Notes under the pieces: model-generated | The model's input: only the letters and a program-made list of their open reading frames with translations | Database searches by the model: none | What the model was told of the DNA's origin: nothing | Assembly (NCBI GenBank): GCA_028276205.1 | Contig: JAPYWU010000048.1 | Span: 1-9,233 of the forward strand | DNA from: Dictyoglomaceae bacterium | GTDB lineage: Bacteria; Dictyoglomota; Dictyoglomia; Dictyoglomales; Dictyoglomaceae | Length of the DNA: 9,233 bases | Reading direction: 5' to 3' | Translations under genes and position numbers: made by a program | In this document: one piece after another, positions 1-6,584 of the stretch | Numbering within the stretch: the stretch's first letter is position 1 | How the letters are laid out: each line of letters opens with the position of its first letter

Positions 1-699
1 ATCTTTGTCCCCTTTTGTATTAAACCACCCTGAAAAGGTTCCCTTTTCAACCTTAAACATATCAGGAAGAAATATAGGAGCCCATATTGTAGCATTAGTA
101 TTTTTGAATTCAAAGGTTAAATCTCCCGATAATTTGGAAAAATTATAATATCCATAGGCTTTTATGTTTTGTCCATCCTCTAAGATTGTAGCTACATTAT
201 AATTTACGACTTGATTTTTATAAGATAAATCTCCATTTACTTTATTTATCTCTATATCTTTCTTAAGCTTCAAATCCCTGATTACAAAAATTCCATCTTT
301 AATCTTTCCTTTAAGTTCAATACTAATATTTTGAGAAGATGTACCTGATTTTCCAATACCCGGAATTTCAGGAAACTTCCATTCCCCTTTTTCATCATGT
401 ATTATTATTATCTTGGGTTTTATAAGTTCTAAAGTGATAGGAGAAAGCTTTATAGCATCTCCTATTGAAAGGCTTACATTGGAAAATGATGCAAAATTCC
501 CAAGCTCTAACTTTGCAATCTGTATCTTATCTGGGAAGACATACCTTACATCTTCTACCTTAAAAGATTCTCCAAAATTTCTATTCAATACATAAAATAT
601 AGCATACCTCACCCATAATGGTGATGTTACATATATAATTCCTATTAATATAGAAATTATACTAAAGATTAAGATCAGAAACTTTTTTACCTTCCTCAT
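1..699 (-). CDS. AsmA/TamB-like membrane-anchored envelope protein, N-terminal part (cut by window edge)
   Basis: The frame is open for 233 codons from an ATG at 697-699 to base 1, so the C-terminal part lies outside the window. Residues about 6-25 are a single hydrophobic segment after a basic start (MRKVKKF), a signal anchor that would leave the rest outside the cytoplasm. What follows is beta-rich and repetitive: a KVEDVRYVFPDKIQIAKLELG stretch, then an ITLELIKPKIIIIHDEKGEW stretch near residues 88-107, then further short strands. This pattern, a helix followed by 'function-strand' repeats with a Pro-x-Ile/Leu-x-Leu-x-x-Asp-x-x-Gly-x-Trp-like element, is typical of the N terminus of AsmA/TamB (DUF490) proteins, which span the periplasm and move phospholipid or assist outer-membrane assembly. 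The start is fixed because an in-frame TGA lies two codons upstream (703-705). The gene begins inside the end of murA, overlapping it by 38 bases, which suggests translational coupling. The reading frame is secure; the family call rests on pattern and could equally be another large AsmA-like protein. Confidence 0.68.
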   Translation of the reverse strand, partial: MRKVKKFLILIFSIISILIGIIYVTSPLWVRYAIFYVLNRNFGESFKVEDVRYVFPDKIQIAKLELGNFASFSNVSLSIGDAIKLSPITLELIKPKIIIIHDEKGEWKFPEIPGIGKSGTSSQNISIELKGKIKDGIFVIRDLKLKKDIEINKVNGDLSYKNQVVNYNVATILEDGQNIKAYGYYNFSKLSGDLTFEFKNTNATIWAPIFLPDMFKVEKGTFSGWFNTKGDKD

Positions 700-1963
700 A
701 ACTCACTCTCTTAATATTTGCCCCTAAGGCAGAAAGTTTTTCTTCTAAAGCTACATATCCTCTATCTATATGTTCATCCACATCTAATACTTCGGTAACT
801 CCTTCCGCCACTAAACCAGCAAGTACTAATGCAGCACCCGCTCTTAAATCTGTAGCTTCTACAGGTGCTCCTTTTAATTTTTCAACTCCCTGTATTAAAG
901 CTGTTCTTCCATCTATACTTATTTTAGCACCTAATCTCAATAATTCTCCTACATGCAAAAATCTATTTTCAAAAACAGTCTCAACCATCAAACTTGTACC
1001 TTGAGCAAGGCTTAAAAATACCATCATTTGCGGTTGGAGATCTGTAGGAAAACCAGGATAAGGCATAGTAGTTACTTCTATCCCTTTCCAAGCCTTCTCA
1101 CCTTTAACCCTTACCTCTTTATCCTTTATTTGCAAAGAATTTACGCCAGCCTCTTTAAGCTTAATAAATAAACTTTGGAGATGTTCTGGTTCTGTATTCT
1201 TTATTACTAAATCTTTTCCTATCATTATTCCCGCTATTATAAAGGTCCCTGCTGCTATCCTATCAGGAATAATTTTATAATAATCAATGGGTTTTAATTC
1301 TTTCTTTCCTTTTATGTATATAGTGGATGTTCCTAAGCCTTCAATTTCCGCTCCCATGCTTTTTAAAAAATTACCAAGATCTACAACTTCAGGTTCGCAA
1401 GCTGCATTTTCTATTATGGTTTCTCCTTGAGCTAAAATAGCAGCCATCATAATATTTCTTGTAGCTCCTACACTTGGTTTATCAAGATGAATTTTTGCTC
1501 CCTTTAATCCCTTTTTTGCCCTTGCACAAACAAAACCTTTATCTACAGTTATCTCTGCTCCTAAACTTTCAAATCCTTTTATATGAAGATCTACTGGTCT
1601 TAAACCAATCCTACACCCACCTGGATAAGGAATTTCCGCTTCTCCAAAGTATGCAAGTAAAGGTCCCATCAATTCAAAAGAGGCTCTCATTCGAGAAACT
1701 AATTCATAAGGAGCTCTATATCCCTTTGGTTCTCCTTTAATATGTACCTTATCTCCTTCTAAAAACTCTACGCTTAAGCCTAAATATCTCAGTATTTCAG
1801 CCATTGTTAAGTTATCTTTCACAGGTGGGACGTTATCCAAAATAAGATCTCCCGAATTTAAAAGAGAAGCAGCCATAATAGGGAGAGAAGCATTTTTACT
1901 TCCCCATATCTCTATCTCACCTTTTAGTTTATGTCTGCCCTCAATAATAAACTTATCTTTCAT
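662..1963 (-). CDS. murA: UDP-N-acetylglucosamine 1-carboxyvinyltransferase MurA
   Basis: MurA transfers enolpyruvate from PEP to UDP-GlcNAc in the cytoplasm, the first committed step of peptidoglycan synthesis and the target of fosfomycin. From the ATG at 1961-1963 the protein has 433 residues, close to the usual 417-430. Visible family signatures are GSKNASLP near residues 21-28 (Lys23 and Asn24 of the substrate site), the loop GGCRIGLRPVDLH with the catalytic, fosfomycin-sensitive Cys117, FPTDLQPQMM with Asp308, and DLRAGAALVLAG with Arg374. Because Cys is present rather than Asp, the enzyme should be fosfomycin-sensitive; this is inferred. The frame is open further upstream to a TTG at 2023. 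I chose the ATG because MKDKFIIEG matches where MurA normally begins, but a TTG at 1997-1999 has a much better ribosome binding site and would add 12 residues. The gene follows upp and overlaps the TamB-like gene by 38 bases. Confidence 0.96.
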   Translation of the reverse strand: MKDKFIIEGRHKLKGEIEIWGSKNASLPIMAASLLNSGDLILDNVPPVKDNLTMAEILRYLGLSVEFLEGDKVHIKGEPKGYRAPYELVSRMRASFELMGPLLAYFGEAEIPYPGGCRIGLRPVDLHIKGFESLGAEITVDKGFVCARAKKGLKGAKIHLDKPSVGATRNIMMAAILAQGETIIENAACEPEVVDLGNFLKSMGAEIEGLGTSTIYIKGKKELKPIDYYKIIPDRIAAGTFIIAGIMIGKDLVIKNTEPEHLQSLFIKLKEAGVNSLQIKDKEVRVKGEKAWKGIEVTTMPYPGFPTDLQPQMMVFLSLAQGTSLMVETVFENRFLHVGELLRLGAKISIDGRTALIQGVEKLKGAPVEATDLRAGAALVLAGLVAEGVTEVLDVDEHIDRGYVALEEKLSALGANIKRVSYEEGKKVSDLNL

Positions 1964-1985
1964 TCCAGATTTATTTAAAACAATA

Positions 1986-2609
1986 TTATTTAGTTCCAAA
2001 AAGTCTATCTCCTGCATCTCCAAGCCCCGGCACTATATATCCGTGATCATTTAGATACTCATCTACAGCAGCAGTATAAATTTCCACATCAGGGTGAACC
2101 TTTTGAAAAGCCTTAATACCCTCAGGAGCAGCTATTATACAAACAAATTTAATATTTTTAACTTCCTTTGATTTCAAAATAGATATGGCTGCAATGGCTG
2201 ATCCACCAGTAGCAAGCATTGGATCTACTACAATTACTTCTCTTTCATTTATATCTTCCGGTAACTTAGTATAATATTGGACTGGCTGAAGGGTATTTGG
2301 ATCTCTATAAAGTCCTATATGTCCAACCTTAGCTGAAGGAAGAATTTGTAGCATACCCTCAGCCATTACGAGACCAGCTCTCAATATGGGTACTATCGCT
2401 AAATCTTTGTTGTTTAATACTTTTCCCTTTGCTTTACCAAGAGGAGTTTCCACTTCTACTTCTTTTAATGGTAAATCTCTTGTAACTTCATATAACATAA
2501 GGCTTGATATCTCTGAAAGTAGTTCTCTAAATTCCTTAGGCTGTGTATTTTTATCTCTTAATTTTGTAAGTTTATGTTGAACCAAAGGATGATCAACCAA
2601 TTTAACCAT
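1986..2609 (-). CDS. upp: Uracil phosphoribosyltransferase
   Basis: Upp joins uracil to PRPP to give UMP and pyrophosphate, the main uracil salvage reaction in the cytoplasm. The 207-residue product matches the usual length of 208-209. The PRPP-binding loop is VIVVDPMLATGGS at about residues 126-138, with the two acidic/aliphatic positions and the TGGS turn intact. The C-terminal uracil-site segment GYIVPGLGDAGDRLFGTK (190-207) is complete and diagnostic. The ATG at 2607-2609 has a strong AAAGGAG site 10 bases upstream. It starts 4 bases after the glyA stop, and its promoter-free position means it is read through from glyA. The neighbouring RpiB makes ribose 5-phosphate, the precursor of its PRPP substrate. 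No PyrR-type leader or riboswitch is present before it. Confidence 0.97.
   Translation of the reverse strand: MVKLVDHPLVQHKLTKLRDKNTQPKEFRELLSEISSLMLYEVTRDLPLKEVEVETPLGKAKGKVLNNKDLAIVPILRAGLVMAEGMLQILPSAKVGHIGLYRDPNTLQPVQYYTKLPEDINEREVIVVDPMLATGGSAIAAISILKSKEVKNIKFVCIIAAPEGIKAFQKVHPDVEIYTAAVDEYLNDHGYIVPGLGDAGDRLFGTK
2009..2013 (-). promoter_or_regulatory. Possible ribosome binding site for an upstream TTG start of murA
   Basis: AGGAG within the end of upp stands 9 bases before an in-frame TTG at 1997-1999. The ATG at 1961-1963 has only a poor site (TCTGGA directly adjacent). Use of the TTG would add 12 residues and make murA overlap upp by 14 bases. The choice between the two is open. Confidence 0.45.
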
Positions 2610-2613
2610 TTAA

Positions 2614-3858
2614 CTAATTCTCCTTTCTATAAATTGGAAATTGTTTACAAAGCTCTTCTACTTCAATTTTTACCTTTTCCTTTACTTTATCATCCTTTAT
2701 ATTTGATAAAACCTCATGAATAAGTCTCGCAATATATCTCATTTCATCTTCTTTCATGCCTCTCGTGGTTAAAGCTGGTGTACCAATCCTTATACCACTT
2801 GTCACAGTAGGAGGTTGGGGATCAAAGGGTATTGAATTCTTATTTACAGTAATACCAGCTTCTTCTAATGCTTTTTCAGCTTCTTTACCAGTAATACCCT
2901 TATCTCTTAAATCTACCAACATGAGATGATTGTCAGTACCACCACTCACTAATCTATAGCCAAGCCTCATAAGTTCCTCTGCAAGAGCTTTAGCATTAAG
3001 CAAAATCTGTCTTTGATATTCTTTAAAATCAGGAGACATAGCTTCTTTAAATGCTACAGCTTTAGCTGCAATTACATGCATAAGGGGACCTCCTTGAATG
3101 CCTGGAAATATAGCCTTATCAATTTCTTTTGCAAACTCTTTTTTACAAAGGATAAAACCTCCTCTTGGTCCTCTTAGAGTTTTATGAGTAGTACTGGTAA
3201 CAAACTGGGCATAGGGAACAGGTGATGGATGCAATCCTGCAGCAACTAATCCTGCAATATGTGCCATATCAACCATAAGATAAGCTCCTACATCCTCTGC
3301 TATGCTTGCAAATTTTTCAAAATCAATAATACGAGGATATGCACTTGCCCCAGCAACAATAAGTTTTGGCTTTACTTCCTTTGCCAAATTCCATACAGCA
3401 TCATAATTTATTCTTTCTGTATCCTTATCAACTCCATAAAAATAAAAATTAAAAAACTTACCAGAAAAATTTACAGGACTTCCATGAGTTAAGTGTCCCC
3501 CATGAGCCAAATTCATACCTAAAACCTTATCTCCAGGATTTAACACTACAAAATAAACAGCCATATTTGCTTGACTTCCTGAATGAGGTTGAACATTTGC
3601 ATGCTCAGCACCATAAATAGCCTTTACTCTTTCTCTTGCTATATCCTCAACCCTATCCATATAAAGACAACCACCATAATATCTTTTTCCAGGATAACCT
3701 TCAGCATATTTGTTAGTAAGAACAGATCCTTGAGCCTCAAGAACAGCTCTACTTACAAAATTTTCAGAGGCTATAAGTTCTAAATGATATTCCTCCCTAT
3801 ACTCCTCACCTTTTATAGATTCATAAATTTCAGGATCTACATTAGGTAAGTACTTCAC
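2614..3858 (-). CDS. glyA: Serine hydroxymethyltransferase (PLP-dependent)
   Basis: GlyA interconverts serine plus tetrahydrofolate with glycine plus 5,10-methylene-THF, feeding one-carbon units to thymidylate, purine and methionine synthesis. The 414-residue length is normal (E. coli has 417). Signatures are LELIASENF at 26-34, YAEGYPGKRYYGG at 51-63, LAHGGHLTHG at 117-126, VDMAHIAGL at 196-204 with the PLP-contacting Asp197 and His200, and TSTTHKTLRGPRGG at 221-234 with the Schiff-base Lys226. All active-site elements are intact. The start is GTG (3856-3858), sharing four bases with the RpiB stop in the arrangement GTGA and preceded by a very strong GGAGGAGGAG site. The linkage rpiB-glyA-upp is also known from Bacillus. 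Methylene-THF made here supports dTMP synthesis, complementary to thymidine salvage by Tdk encoded earlier in the operon. Confidence 0.98.
   Translation of the reverse strand: MKYLPNVDPEIYESIKGEEYREEYHLELIASENFVSRAVLEAQGSVLTNKYAEGYPGKRYYGGCLYMDRVEDIARERVKAIYGAEHANVQPHSGSQANMAVYFVVLNPGDKVLGMNLAHGGHLTHGSPVNFSGKFFNFYFYGVDKDTERINYDAVWNLAKEVKPKLIVAGASAYPRIIDFEKFASIAEDVGAYLMVDMAHIAGLVAAGLHPSPVPYAQFVTSTTHKTLRGPRGGFILCKKEFAKEIDKAIFPGIQGGPLMHVIAAKAVAFKEAMSPDFKEYQRQILLNAKALAEELMRLGYRLVSGGTDNHLMLVDLRDKGITGKEAEKALEEAGITVNKNSIPFDPQPPTVTSGIRIGTPALTTRGMKEDEMRYIARLIHEVLSNIKDDKVKEKVKIEVEELCKQFPIYRKEN
2620..2626 (-). promoter_or_regulatory. Ribosome binding site of upp, inside the end of glyA
   Basis: AAAGGAG lies 10 bases before the upp ATG and overlaps the final codons of glyA. 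It supports the ATG that begins MVKLVDHP. Confidence 0.75.
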
Positions 3859-4301
3859 AGCTCCTCCTCCTCAATCATAGATATTTTTTGAACTCTTAAT
3901 TTATGTCTTCCACCAGCAAAATCTGTATTTAGCCATACTCTTACTATCTCCTTTGCCAAATCATAACCAAGGATTCTACCTCCTAATGCCAAAATATTTG
4001 CATCATTATGTTCTCTACTTAATTTTGCTTCATAAGGATCTCTACATACAGCAGCTCTTATACCTTTTACCTTATTAGCTACTATACTCATACCTATACC
4101 TGTACCACAAATTAATATACCTTTTTCAAAACCTCCTCTTGCCACAGCTCTTGCTACCAAAACTCCATAATCGGGATAATCCGTTCTCTCTGCTGAATAA
4201 GTTCCAAAATCATGATAACTAATATTCCATTCTTCTAACCATTTTTTTAATTCTTCTTTTAATAAATATCCTGCGTGATCAGCTCCAATTGCAATCTTCA
4301 T
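3855..4301 (-). CDS. rpiB: Ribose-5-phosphate isomerase B (RpiB/LacAB family)
   Basis: RpiB interconverts ribulose 5-phosphate and ribose 5-phosphate in the pentose phosphate pathway. The protein has 148 residues, typical of the family. It shows the N-terminal IAIGADHAGY with Asp8 and His9, the SAERTDYPDY segment at 36-45, the GILICGTGIGMSIVANK loop at 61-77 with catalytic Cys65 and Thr67, and SREHNDANILALGGR at 95-109 with His98. The Cys and AERTDYP features favour RpiB over the galactose-6-phosphate isomerases LacA/LacB, and no lactose genes are nearby. The ATG shares four bases (ATGA) with the stop of the preceding phosphatase gene; a GAGGG site lies about 7 bases upstream. The C-terminal EEEEL is encoded by the bases that also form the glyA ribosome binding site, so this acidic tail may exist for the RNA signal rather than for the protein. 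Confidence 0.96.
   Translation of the reverse strand: MKIAIGADHAGYLLKEELKKWLEEWNISYHDFGTYSAERTDYPDYGVLVARAVARGGFEKGILICGTGIGMSIVANKVKGIRAAVCRDPYEAKLSREHNDANILALGGRILGYDLAKEIVRVWLNTDFAGGRHKLRVQKISMIEEEEL
3861..3870 (-). promoter_or_regulatory. Ribosome binding site of glyA, encoding the RpiB Glu tail
   Basis: GGAGGAGGAG offers several registers of pairing to 16S rRNA, with GGAGG placed 7 bases from the GTG start. Read as codons it gives the run of Glu at the end of RpiB. It is the strongest such site in the window and settles GTG as the glyA start. Confidence 0.8.
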
Positions 4302-4738
4302 AGATCTACCCTCACCATTATATTTTTGATTAAGTTTTTTAATTCCTTTTCTATCTTATCACGAACTTCTCTATATGTCTCTATATCTTTACCATATGGA
4401 TCTAAAATATCTTCATCACTTAGAGTATAGATTTTGTAGCTATATATAGGATAAAAACTTTTTAAAATTTCAGCTTGTTCCTTTGTCATAGTAAAAACAT
4501 AATTAGCTCTTTCCATAAGTTTACTATCTACTTTTTTAGAAGAGTGTTTCGTAATATCAACACCTATCTCTTTCATTACTTCCTGAGAATATATAGAAGC
4601 CTTATTTCCCTCTAAAGCATAAATACCTGCGGAGGAGACTTCAATTTCTACATCATAATCTTTAATAAGCTTACGAAAAAGATATTCAGCCATTGGACTT
4701 CTACAAGTATTTCCTGTACAAACAAATAGTATCATCAC
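4298..4738 (-). CDS. ywlE: Low-molecular-weight phosphatase, YwlE type (probable protein-arginine phosphatase)
   Basis: This 146-residue protein is a low-molecular-weight protein-tyrosine-phosphatase fold enzyme. The P-loop CTGNTCRS at residues 7-14 fits C-x5-R with nucleophile Cys7 and phosphate-binding Arg13, and DPYG at 113-116 supplies the general acid Asp113. Residue 11 is Thr. In B. subtilis YwlE this Thr selects phosphoarginine, while tyrosine phosphatases have Ile (CLGNICRS), so arginine phosphatase is the better prediction. Position between the sua5 and rpiB genes is also that of ywlE in Bacillus, which supports orthology. The first start is GTG at 4736-4738, overlapping the upstream stop by one base (TAGTG); the next codon is ATG at 4733-4735. 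Both are served by AGGTGA at 4745-4750, spaced 6 or 9 bases. GTG keeps B. subtilis numbering. Whether the kinase McsB exists in this genome cannot be seen here. Confidence 0.9.
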   Translation of the reverse strand: MMILFVCTGNTCRSPMAEYLFRKLIKDYDVEIEVSSAGIYALEGNKASIYSQEVMKEIGVDITKHSSKKVDSKLMERANYVFTMTKEQAEILKSFYPIYSYKIYTLSDEDILDPYGKDIETYREVRDKIEKELKNLIKNIMVRVDL

Positions 4739-5751
4739 TATTTATCACCTGCTGCCCTTTTTAGCCTATCCATAATTGCAAGACCTATTCCTTCTTCTGG
4801 ATAAGATTCCGCAAGAATAATGTCAACTTCCTTCTCCAACCTTCTTAAGGAAGGAAATAAATTCAAAGCAATATTATAAAGATCAGATCTACTTCCTATA
4901 ACATAAACTTTTAGATCTTTTGGATAAATATTTTTGGTTTCTTCTGAAGCAAGAACTCCCACTTTTTTACCTTCCTTTATCCAAGATCTTATTTTATTTT
5001 GCCATATTTCATTAAACTCTTCAATAATGTATAAAGGTACCTTAGGAGCATAATGTCTATATTTTAATCCAGGAGAAGGAATATTTTCTTTTTTTACTTC
5101 TTTCCAAAACACTATTTTTTTCTTTAATACTTTCTCAATTTCTTCTTTTGGACATGCTCCAGGCCTATATAAAACAGGTGGATCAGTAGTTATATCCAAA
5201 ACTGTAGATTCTACGCCAAAACTTACATCTCCCCCATCAATTATTAAATCCACCTTATCTCCCAAATCCTCAATAACATGTTCAGCCTTAGTAGGACTTG
5301 GCCTTCCAGAAGCATTAGCAGAAGGAGCAGCTATTGGCCTTCCAAAAAGATTTAAAAGGGTTAAGGCAATCTCATTTTGAGGTTCTCTTATACCCACCTT
5401 AGGACTTCCACCTGTCACTATATCACTAACTATAGGTGATTTATAAAAAATTAAAGTTAATGGCCCTGGCCAAAAAGCTTCCATCAATCTCTCAGCATCA
5501 GGTGGAACATCTTCCACAAGGCTATATACCTGCTCCATATTTCCTACATGGACAATAATGGGATTATCAGGTGGCCTACCCTTAGCCTCAAAAATTTTTC
5601 TCACAGCCTCCTCATTCAAAGCATCAGCTCCAAGGCCATAGACAGTCTCTGTAGGAAAAGCTACAAGACCTCCTCTTCTTAACACCTCAACTGCCATATT
5701 TAAAATTTTTTCATCTGGATTATTTCTATCCACCTTGATTATTTTCACCAT
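4738..5751 (-). CDS. tsaC: L-threonylcarbamoyladenylate synthase, two-domain Sua5/YwlC type
   Basis: The enzyme makes threonylcarbamoyl-AMP from threonine, bicarbonate and ATP, the donor for universal t6A37 in ANN-decoding tRNAs. The 337 residues contain an N-terminal YrdC domain (about 8-205) and a C-terminal Sua5 domain (about 235-337), so it is the long Sua5 form and not the short TsaC form. YrdC marks include AFPTETVYGLGADA at 31-44, the EAKGRPPDNP segment at 55-64 with the KxR pair, the APSANASGRPSPT strand at 142-154, and ESTVLD at 181-186. The linker SPGLKYRHYAP at 226-236 is the classic Sua5 loop that closes over the active site. In the GIREPQNEIAL segment (120-130) Asn stands where many relatives have His; I draw no conclusion from that. 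The ATG at 5749-5751 overlaps the prmC stop by 7 bases; the binding site before it is weak, suggesting coupled translation. Confidence 0.95.
   Translation of the reverse strand: MVKIIKVDRNNPDEKILNMAVEVLRRGGLVAFPTETVYGLGADALNEEAVRKIFEAKGRPPDNPIIVHVGNMEQVYSLVEDVPPDAERLMEAFWPGPLTLIFYKSPIVSDIVTGGSPKVGIREPQNEIALTLLNLFGRPIAAPSANASGRPSPTKAEHVIEDLGDKVDLIIDGGDVSFGVESTVLDITTDPPVLYRPGACPKEEIEKVLKKKIVFWKEVKKENIPSPGLKYRHYAPKVPLYIIEEFNEIWQNKIRSWIKEGKKVGVLASEETKNIYPKDLKVYVIGSRSDLYNIALNLFPSLRRLEKEVDIILAESYPEEGIGLAIMDRLKRAAGDK
4745..4750 (-). promoter_or_regulatory. Ribosome binding site of the ywlE-type gene
   Basis: AGGTGA, inside the last codons of the Sua5 gene, is 6 bases before the GTG and 9 bases before the adjacent ATG. 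Spacing does not decide between the two consecutive start codons. Confidence 0.55.
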
Positions 5752-6584
5752 ATTAATTTAATCACTCTATTCTTTTGTGAAAGATCTTTGTATACATAAA
5801 ATTCAATTTTAGAAAAAGTCTTATTAATCAATTTTACTAAATCATTATAAATAAAGGGTGAAATTTCAAAAATAAATATTCCTTTATCCATTTTTTTTAA
5901 TTCTTTAAAAATATCCTCATAAAAAACACAACCATTCCAACCGCCATAAAGAGCCTCCCAAGGCTCCCTTTTAACTTCTTTCTGGAGAAATGGCATCTCC
6001 CAAGAAGCAATATATGGTGGATTACTTATTATTAAATCAAATTGTAAATTTCTCATGGTAATAGGATATAGATAAGGTCCTAAGAAAAACTTAATTCTAT
6101 CTATAACCCCATGTTTTTGAGCATTAATTTTTGCAATTTTTAGAGCATTAGGTGATATATCACACGCATAAATTGTGAGTTTATCAACTTTTTTAGCTAA
6201 CGTTACTGCTAAATTACCACTTCCTACCCCTATATCAACAATTTTCTCAAAAGAATAACTTTTAATAGTATCAATAACTACATCTAATAATAATTCAGTT
6301 TCATTCCTTGGTATTAAAACTCCTGTATCTGTAAAGAACTCATAATCATAAAAAAATTTTTTCTTAAGGATATAATTTATAGGTATTCCTTTTTTCCTTA
6401 AATCTAATAATTTTTTAATCTCCTTTATCTTTTCTTCTTCAATAAAATCTACTGTGTAAATGAAGCTTCTATCCTTATTGAGAACATAGGATATAAGTAA
6501 TTCAGTCTCCAAATATGCAGAATCTGGATCTATGTCTTCCAATTCTCTTTTTAACCAAATTAATACTTCCCTAAGAGCCTGCAC
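5745..6584 (-). CDS. prmC: Peptide chain release factor N5-glutamine methyltransferase PrmC (HemK)
   Basis: PrmC uses S-adenosylmethionine to methylate the Gln of the GGQ motif in release factors, improving peptide release. The 279 residues fit the family. A helical N-terminal substrate-binding domain (about 1-75) is followed by a Rossmann-like methyltransferase domain with the SAM loop VDIGVGSGN at 116-124, the acidic CDISPNAL at 141-148, and the catalytic SNPPYIA at 187-193. The usual IPRPETE loop reads IPRNETE at 91-97, and the late EPWEALYGGWNG stretch has Asn where Asp is common; these look like lineage variation and not damage. The start is GTG at 6582-6584, overlapping prfA by 14 bases. 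It was chosen because QALREVLIWLKREL aligns with normal PrmC N termini and no better ATG follows. Its substrate PrfA is encoded immediately before it, the standard pairing. Confidence 0.96.
   Translation of the reverse strand: MQALREVLIWLKRELEDIDPDSAYLETELLISYVLNKDRSFIYTVDFIEEEKIKEIKKLLDLRKKGIPINYILKKKFFYDYEFFTDTGVLIPRNETELLLDVVIDTIKSYSFEKIVDIGVGSGNLAVTLAKKVDKLTIYACDISPNALKIAKINAQKHGVIDRIKFFLGPYLYPITMRNLQFDLIISNPPYIASWEMPFLQKEVKREPWEALYGGWNGCVFYEDIFKELKKMDKGIFIFEISPFIYNDLVKLINKTFSKIEFYVYKDLSQKNRVIKLIW

Noticed and set aside
413..595. Plus-strand open frame of 60 codons
   Set aside because: It lies opposite the TamB-like coding region, has no recognisable motif or ribosome binding site, and reads as a shadow of the minus-strand gene.
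1474..1740. Plus-strand open frame of 88 codons rich in Leu
   Set aside because: It is entirely antisense to the conserved core of murA, including the catalytic Cys loop; its composition is explained by the reverse of murA codons.
2386..2580. Plus-strand open frame of 64 codons
   Set aside because: It is antisense to upp with no independent evidence of translation.
3259..3783. Two plus-strand open frames (3259-3492 and 3583-3783), Cys- and Ile-rich
   Set aside because: Both are antisense to the PLP-enzyme core of glyA; the odd composition follows from reversed glyA codons.
5100..6420. T-rich tracts considered as rho-independent terminators or as slippery sites
   Set aside because: They lie within conserved coding sequence of the Sua5 and prmC genes and I saw no GC-rich hairpin before any of them.
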